Positions 8,594 to 16,524 of a stretch of DNA of 64,000 nucleotides are shown here, in pieces. The DNA is from an uncultured Oscillospiraceae bacterium. Its GTDB lineage: Bacteria > Bacillota > Clostridia > Oscillospirales > Ruminococcaceae. Within the stretch, counting starts at the first letter, position 1; each line of letters opens with the position of its first letter. The stretch lies in assembly GCA_934446355.1 (NCBI GenBank), contig CAKSEC010000006.1:62001-126000 (forward strand), in the 5' to 3' direction. A program made the position numbers and the translations under genes. The notes beneath the pieces are model-generated. The model did not search any database, was not told the DNA's origin, and was given only the letters and a program-made list of their open reading frames with translations.

Positions 8594-9160
8594 ATGGGAA
8601 CTGTTGGTATACTGCTGCTCGCTGCCGGTCTGTCTATGGACGCATTCGCCGTGTCTGTATGTAAGGGGCTTTCGCTGGGCAGAATAAAGGTGCGGCACAT
8701 GATCACAGTCGGGGCGTGGTTCGGGGTATTTCAGATGCTTATGCCGCTTGTGGGGTATCTGCTTGGAAGCACGCTCTCGCAGCTTGTGTCAGAGGTGGAC
8801 CACTGGATAGCCTGCGGGCTTCTGGCGATAATCGGTGGCAATATGATACGCGAGGCTCTTGACAAGGACGAGGACGACGAGCTTCCCGACCCCTCGCTGT
8901 CGCCTGTGAAAATGCTGCTTCCCGCTGTAGCGACCAGTATCGACGCACTGGCGGTCGGCGTGACGTTCGCGTTCCTTGATGTTCCGGTGCTGCTTGCAGT
9001 CGCAGTTATCGGCGCAGTGACGTTCACAGTGTCCGCTGCGGGGGTTAAGCTTGGGAGCGTCTGGGGCGCAAAATACAAAAATAAGGCAGAACTTGCCGGA
9101 GGTCTTGTGCTTATCCTGCTTGGGATAAAGATACTTGCCGAGGGGGTGGGTCTGCTGTAA
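8594..9160 (+). CDS. mntP: Manganese efflux pump MntP (YebN family)
   Basis: 188-aa, six-TM integral membrane protein with two repeated halves. The conserved acidic/hydrophobic signatures of MntP are present in each half: GLSMDAFAVSVCKGL (about 13-27) and the matching ATSIDALAVGVTFAF (about 115-130). It should export Mn2+. AAGGGGGATAT precedes ATG 8594. lrgA starts 16 bp after its stop, so the three genes are likely co-transcribed, though a functional link between Mn2+ export and LrgAB is not established. Confidence 0.92.
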   Translation: MGTVGILLLAAGLSMDAFAVSVCKGLSLGRIKVRHMITVGAWFGVFQMLMPLVGYLLGSTLSQLVSEVDHWIACGLLAIIGGNMIREALDKDEDDELPDPSLSPVKMLLPAVATSIDALAVGVTFAFLDVPVLLAVAVIGAVTFTVSAAGVKLGSVWGAKYKNKAELAGGLVLILLGIKILAEGVGLL

Positions 9161-9176
9161 ATATCGGAGAAAAGAA

Positions 9177-9542
9177 ATGAAGTACATAAAGCAATTCGGA
9201 ATAATCCTGCTGATAACCTTTATCGGCGAAATACTGCACTGGCTGCTGCCTGTCCCCGTCCCTGCGGGTATCTACGGGATAGTGCTGCTGTTCACGGGGC
9301 TCAAGACGGGTATCGTGCCGCTTTCCGAAGTCAAGGAAGCTTCCAGTTTCCTGATACAGATAATGCCGCTGATGTTCATTCCCGCAGCAGTGGGACTGAT
9401 GGACACATGGGAAGTTATCTCGCCGTCATGGCTGCAGTTTGTGCTTGTGACGGTGATAACCACCGTGGTTGTAATGGCGGTATCGGGACTTTCAACGCAG
9501 GCAGTCATTCGTCTGCGCAAGAGAAAGGCGGCGGGCAAATGA
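9177..9542 (+). CDS. lrgA: LrgA/CidA family holin-like membrane protein
   Basis: 121 aa with four predicted TM helices and the family pattern LPVPVPAGIYGIVLLF near residue 30 and IMPLMFIPAAVGLMD near 68. LrgA-type proteins act with LrgB-type partners; in Bacilli such pairs have been linked to murein hydrolase control and to pyruvate or other carboxylate transport. ATG 9177 (preceded by GGAGAAAAGAA) is chosen because the upstream in-frame codons overlap the mntP end. The ATGA overlap with the next gene indicates tight translational coupling. Confidence 0.9.
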   Translation: MKYIKQFGIILLITFIGEILHWLLPVPVPAGIYGIVLLFTGLKTGIVPLSEVKEASSFLIQIMPLMFIPAAVGLMDTWEVISPSWLQFVLVTVITTVVVMAVSGLSTQAVIRLRKRKAAGK

Positions 9543-10231
9543 GCGAATTTCTGTCAGGATCTGCGTATTTTGGCGTAATGATAAGCCTTATAGGCTATGG
9601 ACTGGGCGCGCTTCTCAAGAAAAAGCTGAAATCGCCGCTGGTCAATCCCCTGCTCATCTCTGTAGTGCTGACAATACCGGCGCTGCTTGTGCTGAATATC
9701 GACTATGAAAGCTATTATGCCGGCGCGCAATATTTGTCGTGGCTTCTGACGCCAGCGACCGTGGCTCTTGCGGTGCCGCTGTACGAGCAGTTCGAGCTGC
9801 TGAAGCACAATGCTGCTGCAGTGGCTGTGGGTATCGTATCCGGCGTGCTTGCGAGCCTTGGCAGCGTGCTTGGGCTTGCGGTGCTGTTTGGCTTCTCGCA
9901 CGAGGAATATGTTACCTTCCTGCCCAAATCCATCACGACAGCCATCGGCATAAGCGTTTCCGAGGAACTGGGCGGCGCCGTTCCGCTGACTGCAGGCGTA
10001 ATACTCATCACCGGCGTGCTGGGCAACATCATGGCTGAAGTTGTGCTGAAGCTGTTCAGGATAAAAGAGCCTATCGCAAAGGGTATCGCGCTCGGCACTT
10101 CCGCCCATGCGATAGGCACGTCCAAGGCAATGGAACTGGGAGAGGTCGAGGGCGCAATGAGCAGCCTTTCCATCGCAGTTTCGGGTATCATCACCGTTGC
10201 AGGCGCTGCGCTTTTTGCAAATATATACTGA
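9539..10231 (+). CDS. lrgB: LrgB/CidB family membrane protein
   Basis: 230-aa polytopic protein with the conserved LrgB segments PLVNPLLIS (about 37), PATVALAVPLYEQ (about 77), PKSITTAIGISVSEELGG (about 130) and GTSAHAIGTSKAMELGEVEGAMSSLS (about 185). This is the usual partner of LrgA. Start ATG 9539 overlaps the lrgA stop as ATGA. The likely complex is a small-carboxylate transporter or murein-hydrolase regulator; the sequence does not say which. No LytSR-type regulator gene is adjacent. Confidence 0.92.
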   Translation: MSEFLSGSAYFGVMISLIGYGLGALLKKKLKSPLVNPLLISVVLTIPALLVLNIDYESYYAGAQYLSWLLTPATVALAVPLYEQFELLKHNAAAVAVGIVSGVLASLGSVLGLAVLFGFSHEEYVTFLPKSITTAIGISVSEELGGAVPLTAGVILITGVLGNIMAEVVLKLFRIKEPIAKGIALGTSAHAIGTSKAMELGEVEGAMSSLSIAVSGIITVAGAALFANIY

Positions 10232-10250
10232 TTTTGTCGGCTTAAAGCAC

Positions 10251-10279
10251 TTGAAATCACCGCCGAAATATGATATACT
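10251..10279 (+). promoter_or_regulatory. Promoter of the sensor-GGDEF gene
   Basis: TTGAAA (10251-10256), 17 nt, TATACT (10274-10279), about 60 nt before the GTG start. Confidence 0.7.
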
Positions 10280-10341
10280 AGAGTAGTATATTATTTGCTT
10301 ATTGCGAAATTAGTCGCACTGGCGCAGAGAGGAGGTTTTCA

Positions 10342-12243
10342 GTGTTTAACGGAATGCGTATCGCAGCGCTTTGTATCTCACGCATACAGGAAGCCACAAA
10401 TCACAAGCTGATCACCTCGCTCAGCCGACGTATGTCGGAGCGGGGCTATCGTCTTATGGTGTTCGCCACTCCGTCGGAGCTTTACTGGAACACTATTGAC
10501 GAGCAGGGAGAAAAATCTGTTTTTGAACTGATAAATTACAGCATTACTGATATAATAATCATACAGGCGGAAATGCTCAAATGCAGCGAGCTTGTGCTTA
10601 AAATAGTCAGCGACGCCAAAGCGCACGGTATCCCTGTTATAACCATAGGCGGAGATATCAGCGGCTGCGTGCGGATAGGCTTCGACTATGCCGCAGGCTT
10701 TGAAAAGATGGTAAGGCACGTGCTGTGCGACCATAACATAACCAACTTCCACCTGATGGCAGGAATAAAGGACAACCCCTTTTCAGAGGAGCGCATAGAA
10801 GTCGTGCGCCGTGTGACAAAGGAACTTGATATTCCGTTCTGCGACGAGGATATAAGCTACGGCGGATTCTGGAGCCGTCCCACTGAGGAAGCGATAGAAA
10901 CGCTTTTCACAAGACGCCGCCGTCTGCCGCAGGCATTGATCTGCGTGAACGACAGTATGGCGATAGCCGCCGTTGCCAAGCTGAAAAGCCACGGGCTCAG
11001 AATACCGCAGGACATTATCGTGACGGGCTTTGATGGTATCAACGAGGTCAACTACTCTGACCCAAGGATAACCACCGCGCTGTGCAGCAACGAACAGCTT
11101 GCGCAGACCATTGCCGATACAGCCGACCGGATACTTGCGGGAGAGAACGTTCCGCAAAGCCTGCTGGTAGTGCCCGAACTGCAGAAATCCGAAAGCTGCG
11201 GCTGCGGAAGCGGCGCACCAATAAATGCTTCGGCGGAACTCAGCTACATCAACAACTCATTCAACCGCTATCAGAATGAGGAGGAACGTATGTTCCGCAT
11301 GATGTCGCGCTTTATGGAATGCCGCACCATCTCGCAGACTGCTGCTGTTATGGACAGGTACGACTTCTACGACATTGTGGTAGCGCTGAATCCTGAAAGC
11401 ATCGACAGCACCGTTGACCCGTTTGATTCTCACCCCATGGGCAGGGTCGGCGCTTTTACCGACACGGTAAAGGTCATCTATAACACCAACGCCCCGATGA
11501 ACGGCAGAATCGACGACATGAGCACCTGCGACCTGCACCCGCAGCTAGCGGAAATGCTGAGAGGGTTCAGCGAGCCGCTGATATTCTTTTCGCTGAACTA
11601 TATGGGCGTCACCATTGGATATGTGTGCTTCAATTTCCACAATTACGATATACAGAACTACTACAAGGCGTCGCAGACCGTGAATGCGCTCAACAGTGCG
11701 TTCGGAGCGTACCGCACAATGCAGTATCAGCACTATCTTACCGACACGATAGAGAAGATGTACCGCTGCGACGGTCTGACTCGCCTGCTGAACCGCACGG
11801 CGCTGAAGAACGAGTTCAAGGGGCTTCTGGACAGGTGCGTTGGAAAGCTGACCGTGGTCCTCGCCGACCTTGACGGGCTGAAAACCATCAACGACACCTA
11901 TGGTCACGACGACGGCGATTTCGCAATATGCGCACTCGCAGACGCACTGAGGGAAAGCTGCCCGGAAAACGCCCTGTGCGTCAGATGGGGCGGCGACGAG
12001 ATGGTCGCAGTCATTGCCGGAGAGTATTCCAGCGAAGCTATACGCAGCGGGTTAGATCAGCGCCTGAACGAGGTGAATGCGCAATCTGGCAAGCAGTATA
12101 AAATATCGGCGAGCGTGGGTGTAAGAACGTTCAGCACGGACGTCACCTCCAGATTCGAGGACATGGTGCGTGACACCGATCAGCTCATGTACAGTGAAAA
12201 GTCAAGCAAAAAGCAGCACGCAGATATCGTCAGACAGAGATGA
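10342..12243 (+). CDS. Diguanylate cyclase with cytosolic LacI-type ligand-binding domain
   Basis: 633 aa with no signal peptide and no TM segments. Residues about 1-285 follow the periplasmic-binding fold of LacI/GalR regulators (MRIAALCIS start, VITIGGD, ALICVNDSMAIAAVAKLKSHGLRIPQDIIVTGFDGI), but the DNA-binding helix-turn-helix is missing. A central region (about 295-465, opening with Cys pairs ESCGCGS) has no named domain. The GGDEF domain follows (about 470-625) with DLDGLKTINDTYGHDDGD and the signature RWGGDEM: GGDE is kept and only the last Phe is Met, so cyclase activity is plausible. GTG 10342 is chosen because GGAGG lies 6 nt upstream. It suggests a sugar-like ligand controlling c-di-GMP in the cytosol. 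Confidence 0.9.
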   Translation: MFNGMRIAALCISRIQEATNHKLITSLSRRMSERGYRLMVFATPSELYWNTIDEQGEKSVFELINYSITDIIIIQAEMLKCSELVLKIVSDAKAHGIPVITIGGDISGCVRIGFDYAAGFEKMVRHVLCDHNITNFHLMAGIKDNPFSEERIEVVRRVTKELDIPFCDEDISYGGFWSRPTEEAIETLFTRRRRLPQALICVNDSMAIAAVAKLKSHGLRIPQDIIVTGFDGINEVNYSDPRITTALCSNEQLAQTIADTADRILAGENVPQSLLVVPELQKSESCGCGSGAPINASAELSYINNSFNRYQNEEERMFRMMSRFMECRTISQTAAVMDRYDFYDIVVALNPESIDSTVDPFDSHPMGRVGAFTDTVKVIYNTNAPMNGRIDDMSTCDLHPQLAEMLRGFSEPLIFFSLNYMGVTIGYVCFNFHNYDIQNYYKASQTVNALNSAFGAYRTMQYQHYLTDTIEKMYRCDGLTRLLNRTALKNEFKGLLDRCVGKLTVVLADLDGLKTINDTYGHDDGDFAICALADALRESCPENALCVRWGGDEMVAVIAGEYSSEAIRSGLDQRLNEVNAQSGKQYKISASVGVRTFSTDVTSRFEDMVRDTDQLMYSEKSSKKQHADIVRQR

Positions 12244-12250
12244 GGAACAA

Positions 12251-12736
12251 ATGAAAGCCATAATCTATGAATCAAACGCAGGCAGCACAAAAAAATACGC
12301 AGAAATGCTCGCTGAGAAGCTGGGCGTTCCGGCTTATTCGCTGAAGCAGGCAAAAAAGCAGCTTCAAAAGGGAGAAAAGGCGGTGTTCCTCGGCTGGGTA
12401 TTCGCGAACAAGGTGCAGGGACTGAAAAAGGCTCTGAACCGCTGGGATATCGTCTGCGCCGGCGCGGTGGGCATGAATCCTCCGGTAAAGACCTATTTCG
12501 ATATACTCAGAAAGGCAAATCCCACGGAGTGTCCGCTGTTCTATCTTCCGGGCGCACTTTACCCCGACAGGCTGCGCTGGCTGCAGAGAAAGCTGATAGC
12601 CACTATCCGCTCCGACCTTGAGAAGCAGGCAAAGCCCGGCACTGAGGACATGATAAAAGTATTGCGGGACGGCTGCGACAATGTGAGCGAGGAAAATCTG
12701 GAGCAGCTTATAGCATACGTTCTGAGTAATACTTGA
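12251..12736 (+). CDS. Flavodoxin-domain protein
   Basis: 161 aa. The N-terminus has the flavodoxin-type P-loop for FMN phosphate, YESNAGSTKKYAEMLAEKLG (about 7-26), with a following beta strand AVFLGWVFANKVQGLKK (about 46-62). The domain resembles the HemG-like/flavodoxin_5 group rather than small electron-carrier flavodoxins. It starts 7 bp after the GGDEF gene stop (TGAGGAACAA then ATG), so it is probably in the same transcript, and is closed by a terminator. The redox partner is unknown. Confidence 0.8.
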   Translation: MKAIIYESNAGSTKKYAEMLAEKLGVPAYSLKQAKKQLQKGEKAVFLGWVFANKVQGLKKALNRWDIVCAGAVGMNPPVKTYFDILRKANPTECPLFYLPGALYPDRLRWLQRKLIATIRSDLEKQAKPGTEDMIKVLRDGCDNVSEENLEQLIAYVLSNT

Positions 12737-12744
12737 GTAGCAAA

Positions 12745-12770
12745 AAGGAGGGCATGGCTCTCCTTTTTTT
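12745..12770 (+). terminator. Rho-independent terminator
   Basis: Stem AAGGAG (12745-12750) / CTCCTT (12760-12765), continuing as a T run. Confidence 0.8.
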
Positions 12771-12845
12771 GGTTATTTTATATCCAACATCAATATGTTG
12801 CATAAAAAAAGGGCGGAATATCGCAAATTTTGTGCTGTTATATCG

Positions 12846-12874
12846 TTGACAACATACAAACTATGTGGTAAAAT
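12846..12874 (+). promoter_or_regulatory. Promoter of ilvB-ilvH
   Basis: TTGACA (12846-12851), 17 nt, TAAAAT (12869-12874). The roughly 120-nt leader has no T-box element and no branched-chain-codon leader peptide that I can see. Confidence 0.75.
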
Positions 12875-13001
12875 AAATATATGTACTGTTTGCCACGTGC
12901 TCAGATACATATGGAAATGCTCGGCAAAACCAGCGATCATTCTTCAAATCGACTGCGTAAGCTATGAGCTTTCCCGACTACACAGAAAAAGGGTGATATC
13001 T

Positions 13002-14690
13002 ATGAAGCTTAGCGGTTCAGATATAATCGTGGAATGCTTGCTGGAACAGGGTGCGGATACGGTATTTGGTTATCCGGGCGGCGCTGTTCTGAATATTTAT
13101 GACAGTCTTTATAAGTACAGTGATAAGATACGTCACGTGATAACCTGTCACGAACAGGGTGCGTGCCATGCCGCAGACGGCTATGCACGTTCCACCGGAA
13201 AGACCGGCGTAGTCATTGCGACGTCAGGTCCCGGTGCGACTAACCTCGTCACTGGTATCGCTACCGCATACATGGATTCCGTGCCGCTGGTGGCTATCAC
13301 AGGTAATGTATCCTGCGGGCTGCTGGGTCTTGACTCATTCCAAGAGGTGGACATCACCGGAATAACCATGCCCATCACCAAGCACAATTTTATCGTGAAA
13401 TCCGTTGACGAACTTGCGGACACGCTCCGTACCGCATTCAAGATAGCTATAAGCGGCCGTAAAGGTCCGGTGCTTGTCGATGTCCCCAAGGACATCACTC
13501 AGGCGTTCACAGAATATACCGCACAGCCGGCACAGCAGCCCTATGAGCCTGCTCCCCTGAACGAAGCGGAGATAGCAAAGGCGGCTGAACTTATCGCAGG
13601 AGCAGAAAGACCCTATATCTATGCGGGCGGCGGCGTGATATCCTCCGGTGCTTCTGAGGAACTTGCAAAGCTTGCCGAACTTACTGACGCACCTGTTTCC
13701 TGCTCGCTCATGGGTCAGGGCGCATTTGATGAAACCGACCGCCGTTACATAGGTATGCTCGGAATGCACGGCACAGTCAAGGCTGCCTATGCGCTCAATC
13801 ACTGCGACCTGTTCGTAGGTATCGGCACGCGCTTCTCAGACCGTGTGACCGGCGATACATCTACATTCGGCAAGCAGGCGAAAATAATCCACATTGATAT
13901 AGACCCCGCCGAATTTAACAAGAATGTCGATGTATCGGCAACCGTTACAGGCGACGTAAAGGCGGTGCTTTCTGCGATAAACTCACGGCTTGCTCAGCAG
14001 TCGCACCCGCAGTGGTGCAGCGAGATCCTCGACAAGGATTTCGGCGAGCCTGACCAAGTAGGCACAAAGGAACTTCCGGTAACACCCGAAGCTGTCATAA
14101 AGGAACTTGACCGTCAGACTGACGGCAATGCGATAATCACCACCGAGGTCGGTCAGACTCAGATGTGGGCTGCGCAGTATTTCCGCAGCAGAACGCCCCG
14201 CAGCTTTATTTCTTCCGGCGGACTTGGCACGATGGGCTTCGGTCTTGGCGCTTCACTCGGCGCAAAGATAGGCTGCCCCGACCGCACAGTCGTGAATATG
14301 GCAGGCGACGGCTCATTCGCAATGAATCTCAATGAACTTATCACTGCGGCTGCGCATGGCATCAACATAATCCAGATAGTCATGAACAACAACGTGCTCG
14401 GAATGGTGCGCCAGTGGCAGAGATTATTCTACAGCAAGCACTTCTCGCAGACGACCCTTGACGCACGCCACATCGACTACGTAAAGCTTGGCGAGGCATT
14501 CAGCGTAAAGACCCTCGTTATCGAAAAGACCGAGGATATTGCGCCCATGCTGGCTCAGGCGCTTGAAATATCCAAGGCTGCACCGGTCATGGTCGAAGTG
14601 CGTATCGACAGGGATATCAACGTGCTTCCGATGATACCCGCCGGAAAGCCTGTCGTTGACCCCATCACATCAATAGATCTGGAGGCGTGA
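13002..14690 (+). CDS. ilvB: Acetolactate synthase large (catalytic) subunit
   Basis: 562 aa, ThDP-dependent. It condenses two pyruvates (or pyruvate plus 2-oxobutyrate) in the first common step of valine, leucine and isoleucine synthesis. The catalytic Glu is seen in CHEQGACHAADGYAR (about 47) and the ThDP/Mg2+ motif in GDGSFAMNLNELITAAAHGINIIQ, running into NNNVLGMVRQWQ (about 430-470). The central FAD-binding domain includes DIDPAEFNKN. I chose ATG 13002 (GGGTGAT upstream): the protein then begins MKLSGSDIIVECL as the family does, whereas the frame extends upstream without a ribosome site. The regulatory subunit follows at 3 bp. Confidence 0.96.
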   Translation: MKLSGSDIIVECLLEQGADTVFGYPGGAVLNIYDSLYKYSDKIRHVITCHEQGACHAADGYARSTGKTGVVIATSGPGATNLVTGIATAYMDSVPLVAITGNVSCGLLGLDSFQEVDITGITMPITKHNFIVKSVDELADTLRTAFKIAISGRKGPVLVDVPKDITQAFTEYTAQPAQQPYEPAPLNEAEIAKAAELIAGAERPYIYAGGGVISSGASEELAKLAELTDAPVSCSLMGQGAFDETDRRYIGMLGMHGTVKAAYALNHCDLFVGIGTRFSDRVTGDTSTFGKQAKIIHIDIDPAEFNKNVDVSATVTGDVKAVLSAINSRLAQQSHPQWCSEILDKDFGEPDQVGTKELPVTPEAVIKELDRQTDGNAIITTEVGQTQMWAAQYFRSRTPRSFISSGGLGTMGFGLGASLGAKIGCPDRTVVNMAGDGSFAMNLNELITAAAHGINIIQIVMNNNVLGMVRQWQRLFYSKHFSQTTLDARHIDYVKLGEAFSVKTLVIEKTEDIAPMLAQALEISKAAPVMVEVRIDRDINVLPMIPAGKPVVDPITSIDLEA

Positions 14691-14693
14691 TCC

Positions 14694-15164
14694 ATGCAGG
14701 AATATGTATTATCAGTAAAAGTTGCAAATAACGAGGGCGTACTTCTCAGGGTTTCCAGCCTGTTCAGCAGACGCTGCTTCAATATCAAGAGCCTGAATGC
14801 GGCTGAAACGGAGATACCGAACGTATCAAGGCTCACGATCGTCGTTGCCGGCGACCTGCGTATCCTCGAACAGATAAAGAACCAGCTTATGAAGCTGCAT
14901 GACGTTCAGGAAGTCAAGATACTGACAGATGCTGTGTGCCGCGAACACGTGATAGTACGTGCGGGGCGCTCCGTTGAGGACAGGCACAGTATCGTCGAGA
15001 TAGCGAACCTTTTCCGTGCAAAATCCGTCGATATCGCAGAAACAAGCATTATGCTGGAGCTTACCGGCAAGCCCGAAAAAATCGACAGCTTCATCAGCCT
15101 GCTTAAGCCATATGGCATAATCAAGATGGTCAGAAGCGGCATTTCAGCACTCGAAAGGGATTAA
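14694..15164 (+). CDS. ilvH: Acetolactate synthase small (regulatory) subunit
   Basis: 156 aa. An N-terminal ACT domain (YVLSVKVANNEGVLLRVSSLFSRRCFNIKSLNAAET, about 4-40) binds the feedback inhibitor valine, and a C-terminal half is typical of IlvH/IlvN (HVIVRAGRSVEDRHSIVEIANLFRAKSVDIAETSIMLELTG). It binds and activates the catalytic subunit and confers valine sensitivity. Length matches the short bacterial type. It starts 3 bp after ilvB and is clearly translationally linked. Confidence 0.95.
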   Translation: MQEYVLSVKVANNEGVLLRVSSLFSRRCFNIKSLNAAETEIPNVSRLTIVVAGDLRILEQIKNQLMKLHDVQEVKILTDAVCREHVIVRAGRSVEDRHSIVEIANLFRAKSVDIAETSIMLELTGKPEKIDSFISLLKPYGIIKMVRSGISALERD

Positions 15165-15291
15165 AACCTGTTTCTGTTCCGCGGCTTCACTTCCCTGCTC
15201 AATAACAGCTGAGCGCAGAAGCTTTTTACTGAACGGCGATCCGCATTTTGACAAATCTTTAACAGAAATACGACGAAAGGCAGGGAACGAG

Positions 15292-16221
15292 TTGAATATA
15301 CTTCATCTTAAATATGCTGTGGAAGTGGCAAAAACACGCTCTATCAGCAAGGCCGCCGAAAATCTCTACATGGGACAGCCGAACCTCAGCCGTGCTATAA
15401 AGGAGTTGGAGGAATCTCTTGGAATAACCATTTTCCGTCGTACTACAAAGGGTATATCGATAACGCAGGACGGTGAGGAATTTCTGCAGTACGCCCGCCA
15501 GATAGTGCAGAAGGTGGACGAGGTCGAGCAGATATACCAGAACGGCAGGCAGAAAAAGCAAAGCTTCTCTGTCAGCGTGCCCCGTGCCAGTTATCTCAGC
15601 TTCGCAATGGCGGATTTTTCACGCAGCATGAAGCCCGGCTCTCCCGCTGAGTTTTACTATCGTGAAACAAACTCGATGAACACCATCAACAGCATTGTGC
15701 GCGAGGATTTCGACCTTGGCATCGTGCGCTATCAGTCCTCATATGAGAAATATTTCAGCGACCTGTTCAAGGACAAGAAACTGACAAGCGAAACGATCGC
15801 AGAGTTCACCTACCTTATGCTGATATCAAAAGACAATCCTCTTGCGACAAAAGAGGACGTCTGTCTTGAGGACCTCGAAAACTGCATTGAGATATGTCAC
15901 GCTGACCCATACGTGCCGTCAGTGCCGATGATAGATGTCAGAAAATCCGAACTAACGGAGTTCGTTGACAGAAGGATCTATGTCTACGAAAGAGGCACGC
16001 AGTTCGTGACGCTCGGTACGGTTCCTGACACTTTCATGTGGGTATCGCCCGTGCCGCATTCGCTGCTTGATAACTACAAGCTTGCTCAGGTCAAAGTCAG
16101 GGGCAGCGAAAAGCCCTACAAAGACGTGCTGATATACCGCAGGGACTACCGCCTGACCGATTTTGACAGAGAATTCGTTGCAGCAGTAAGACGTGCAAAG
16201 GATAAATACTTTAACGTATAA
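15292..16221 (+). CDS. LysR-family transcriptional regulator
   Basis: 309 aa. The N-terminal winged HTH is canonical: LHLKYAVEVAKTRSISKAAENLYMGQPNLSRAIKELEESLGITIFRR (about 4-51), followed by the linker helix and a substrate-binding effector domain. The start is TTG 15292 with AGGGAACGA upstream; translated from there the protein begins exactly as family members do. It lies between ilvBH and adhE in the same direction; its target cannot be assigned. No separate strong promoter is visible in 15165-15291. Confidence 0.92.
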   Translation: MNILHLKYAVEVAKTRSISKAAENLYMGQPNLSRAIKELEESLGITIFRRTTKGISITQDGEEFLQYARQIVQKVDEVEQIYQNGRQKKQSFSVSVPRASYLSFAMADFSRSMKPGSPAEFYYRETNSMNTINSIVREDFDLGIVRYQSSYEKYFSDLFKDKKLTSETIAEFTYLMLISKDNPLATKEDVCLEDLENCIEICHADPYVPSVPMIDVRKSELTEFVDRRIYVYERGTQFVTLGTVPDTFMWVSPVPHSLLDNYKLAQVKVRGSEKPYKDVLIYRRDYRLTDFDREFVAAVRRAKDKYFNV

Positions 16222-16272
16222 GGGATATTTTGCGTTATGCTTTTTACTGATAGCTATATATCAATTATACAT

Positions 16273-16308
16273 TTTACAGCATAGCACTATTGTGTTAAAA
16301 TATTAACA
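16273..16308 (+). promoter_or_regulatory. adhE promoter with overlapping Rex operator
   Basis: TTTACA (16273-16278), 17 nt, TAAAAT (16296-16301). Covering the -10 is the perfect inverted repeat TGTTAAAATATTAACA (16293-16308), which matches the clostridial Rex box TGTTAA-N4-TTAACA. Rex represses when NAD+/NADH is high, so adhE should be induced when NADH builds up during fermentation. Confidence 0.85.
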
Positions 16309-16524
16309 GGTGCGAAATAGGGATTGTTGTACCCAACAGGGTCGATTCCCCATCAGCCTGAATTAATATAGGCAATTCAAAGGCTGGATACCCCAGCCGT
16401 GCCGAATGCCCGTATTTCTGAAAAATGCCGACAACGCTTCGGAGCGTTCCGTTACCGCCGCCGGTCAAGATTAAGGGATCAAGGGCAGAAAGCAATGTAT
16501 ACAAAATATAAGGAGAAGATGACA
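16309..16524 (+). ncRNA. Long structured 5' leader of adhE, class unknown
   Basis: About 215 nt of untranslated leader. CAGCCTGAATT (from about 16358) can pair with AATTCAAAGGCTG, but the GGCTG half can instead pair with the following CCAGCC (hairpin GGCTGGATACCCCAGCC). This gives two exclusive folds. A later UUCG-type hairpin AACGCTTCGGAGCGTT (about 16432-16447) is also present. No known riboswitch consensus was recognised. Confidence 0.45.

Noticed and set aside
12880..13001. Branched-chain leader peptide or T-box before ilvB
   Set aside because: The only short frame has no run of Ile/Val/Leu codons and no T-box sequence or terminator was seen.
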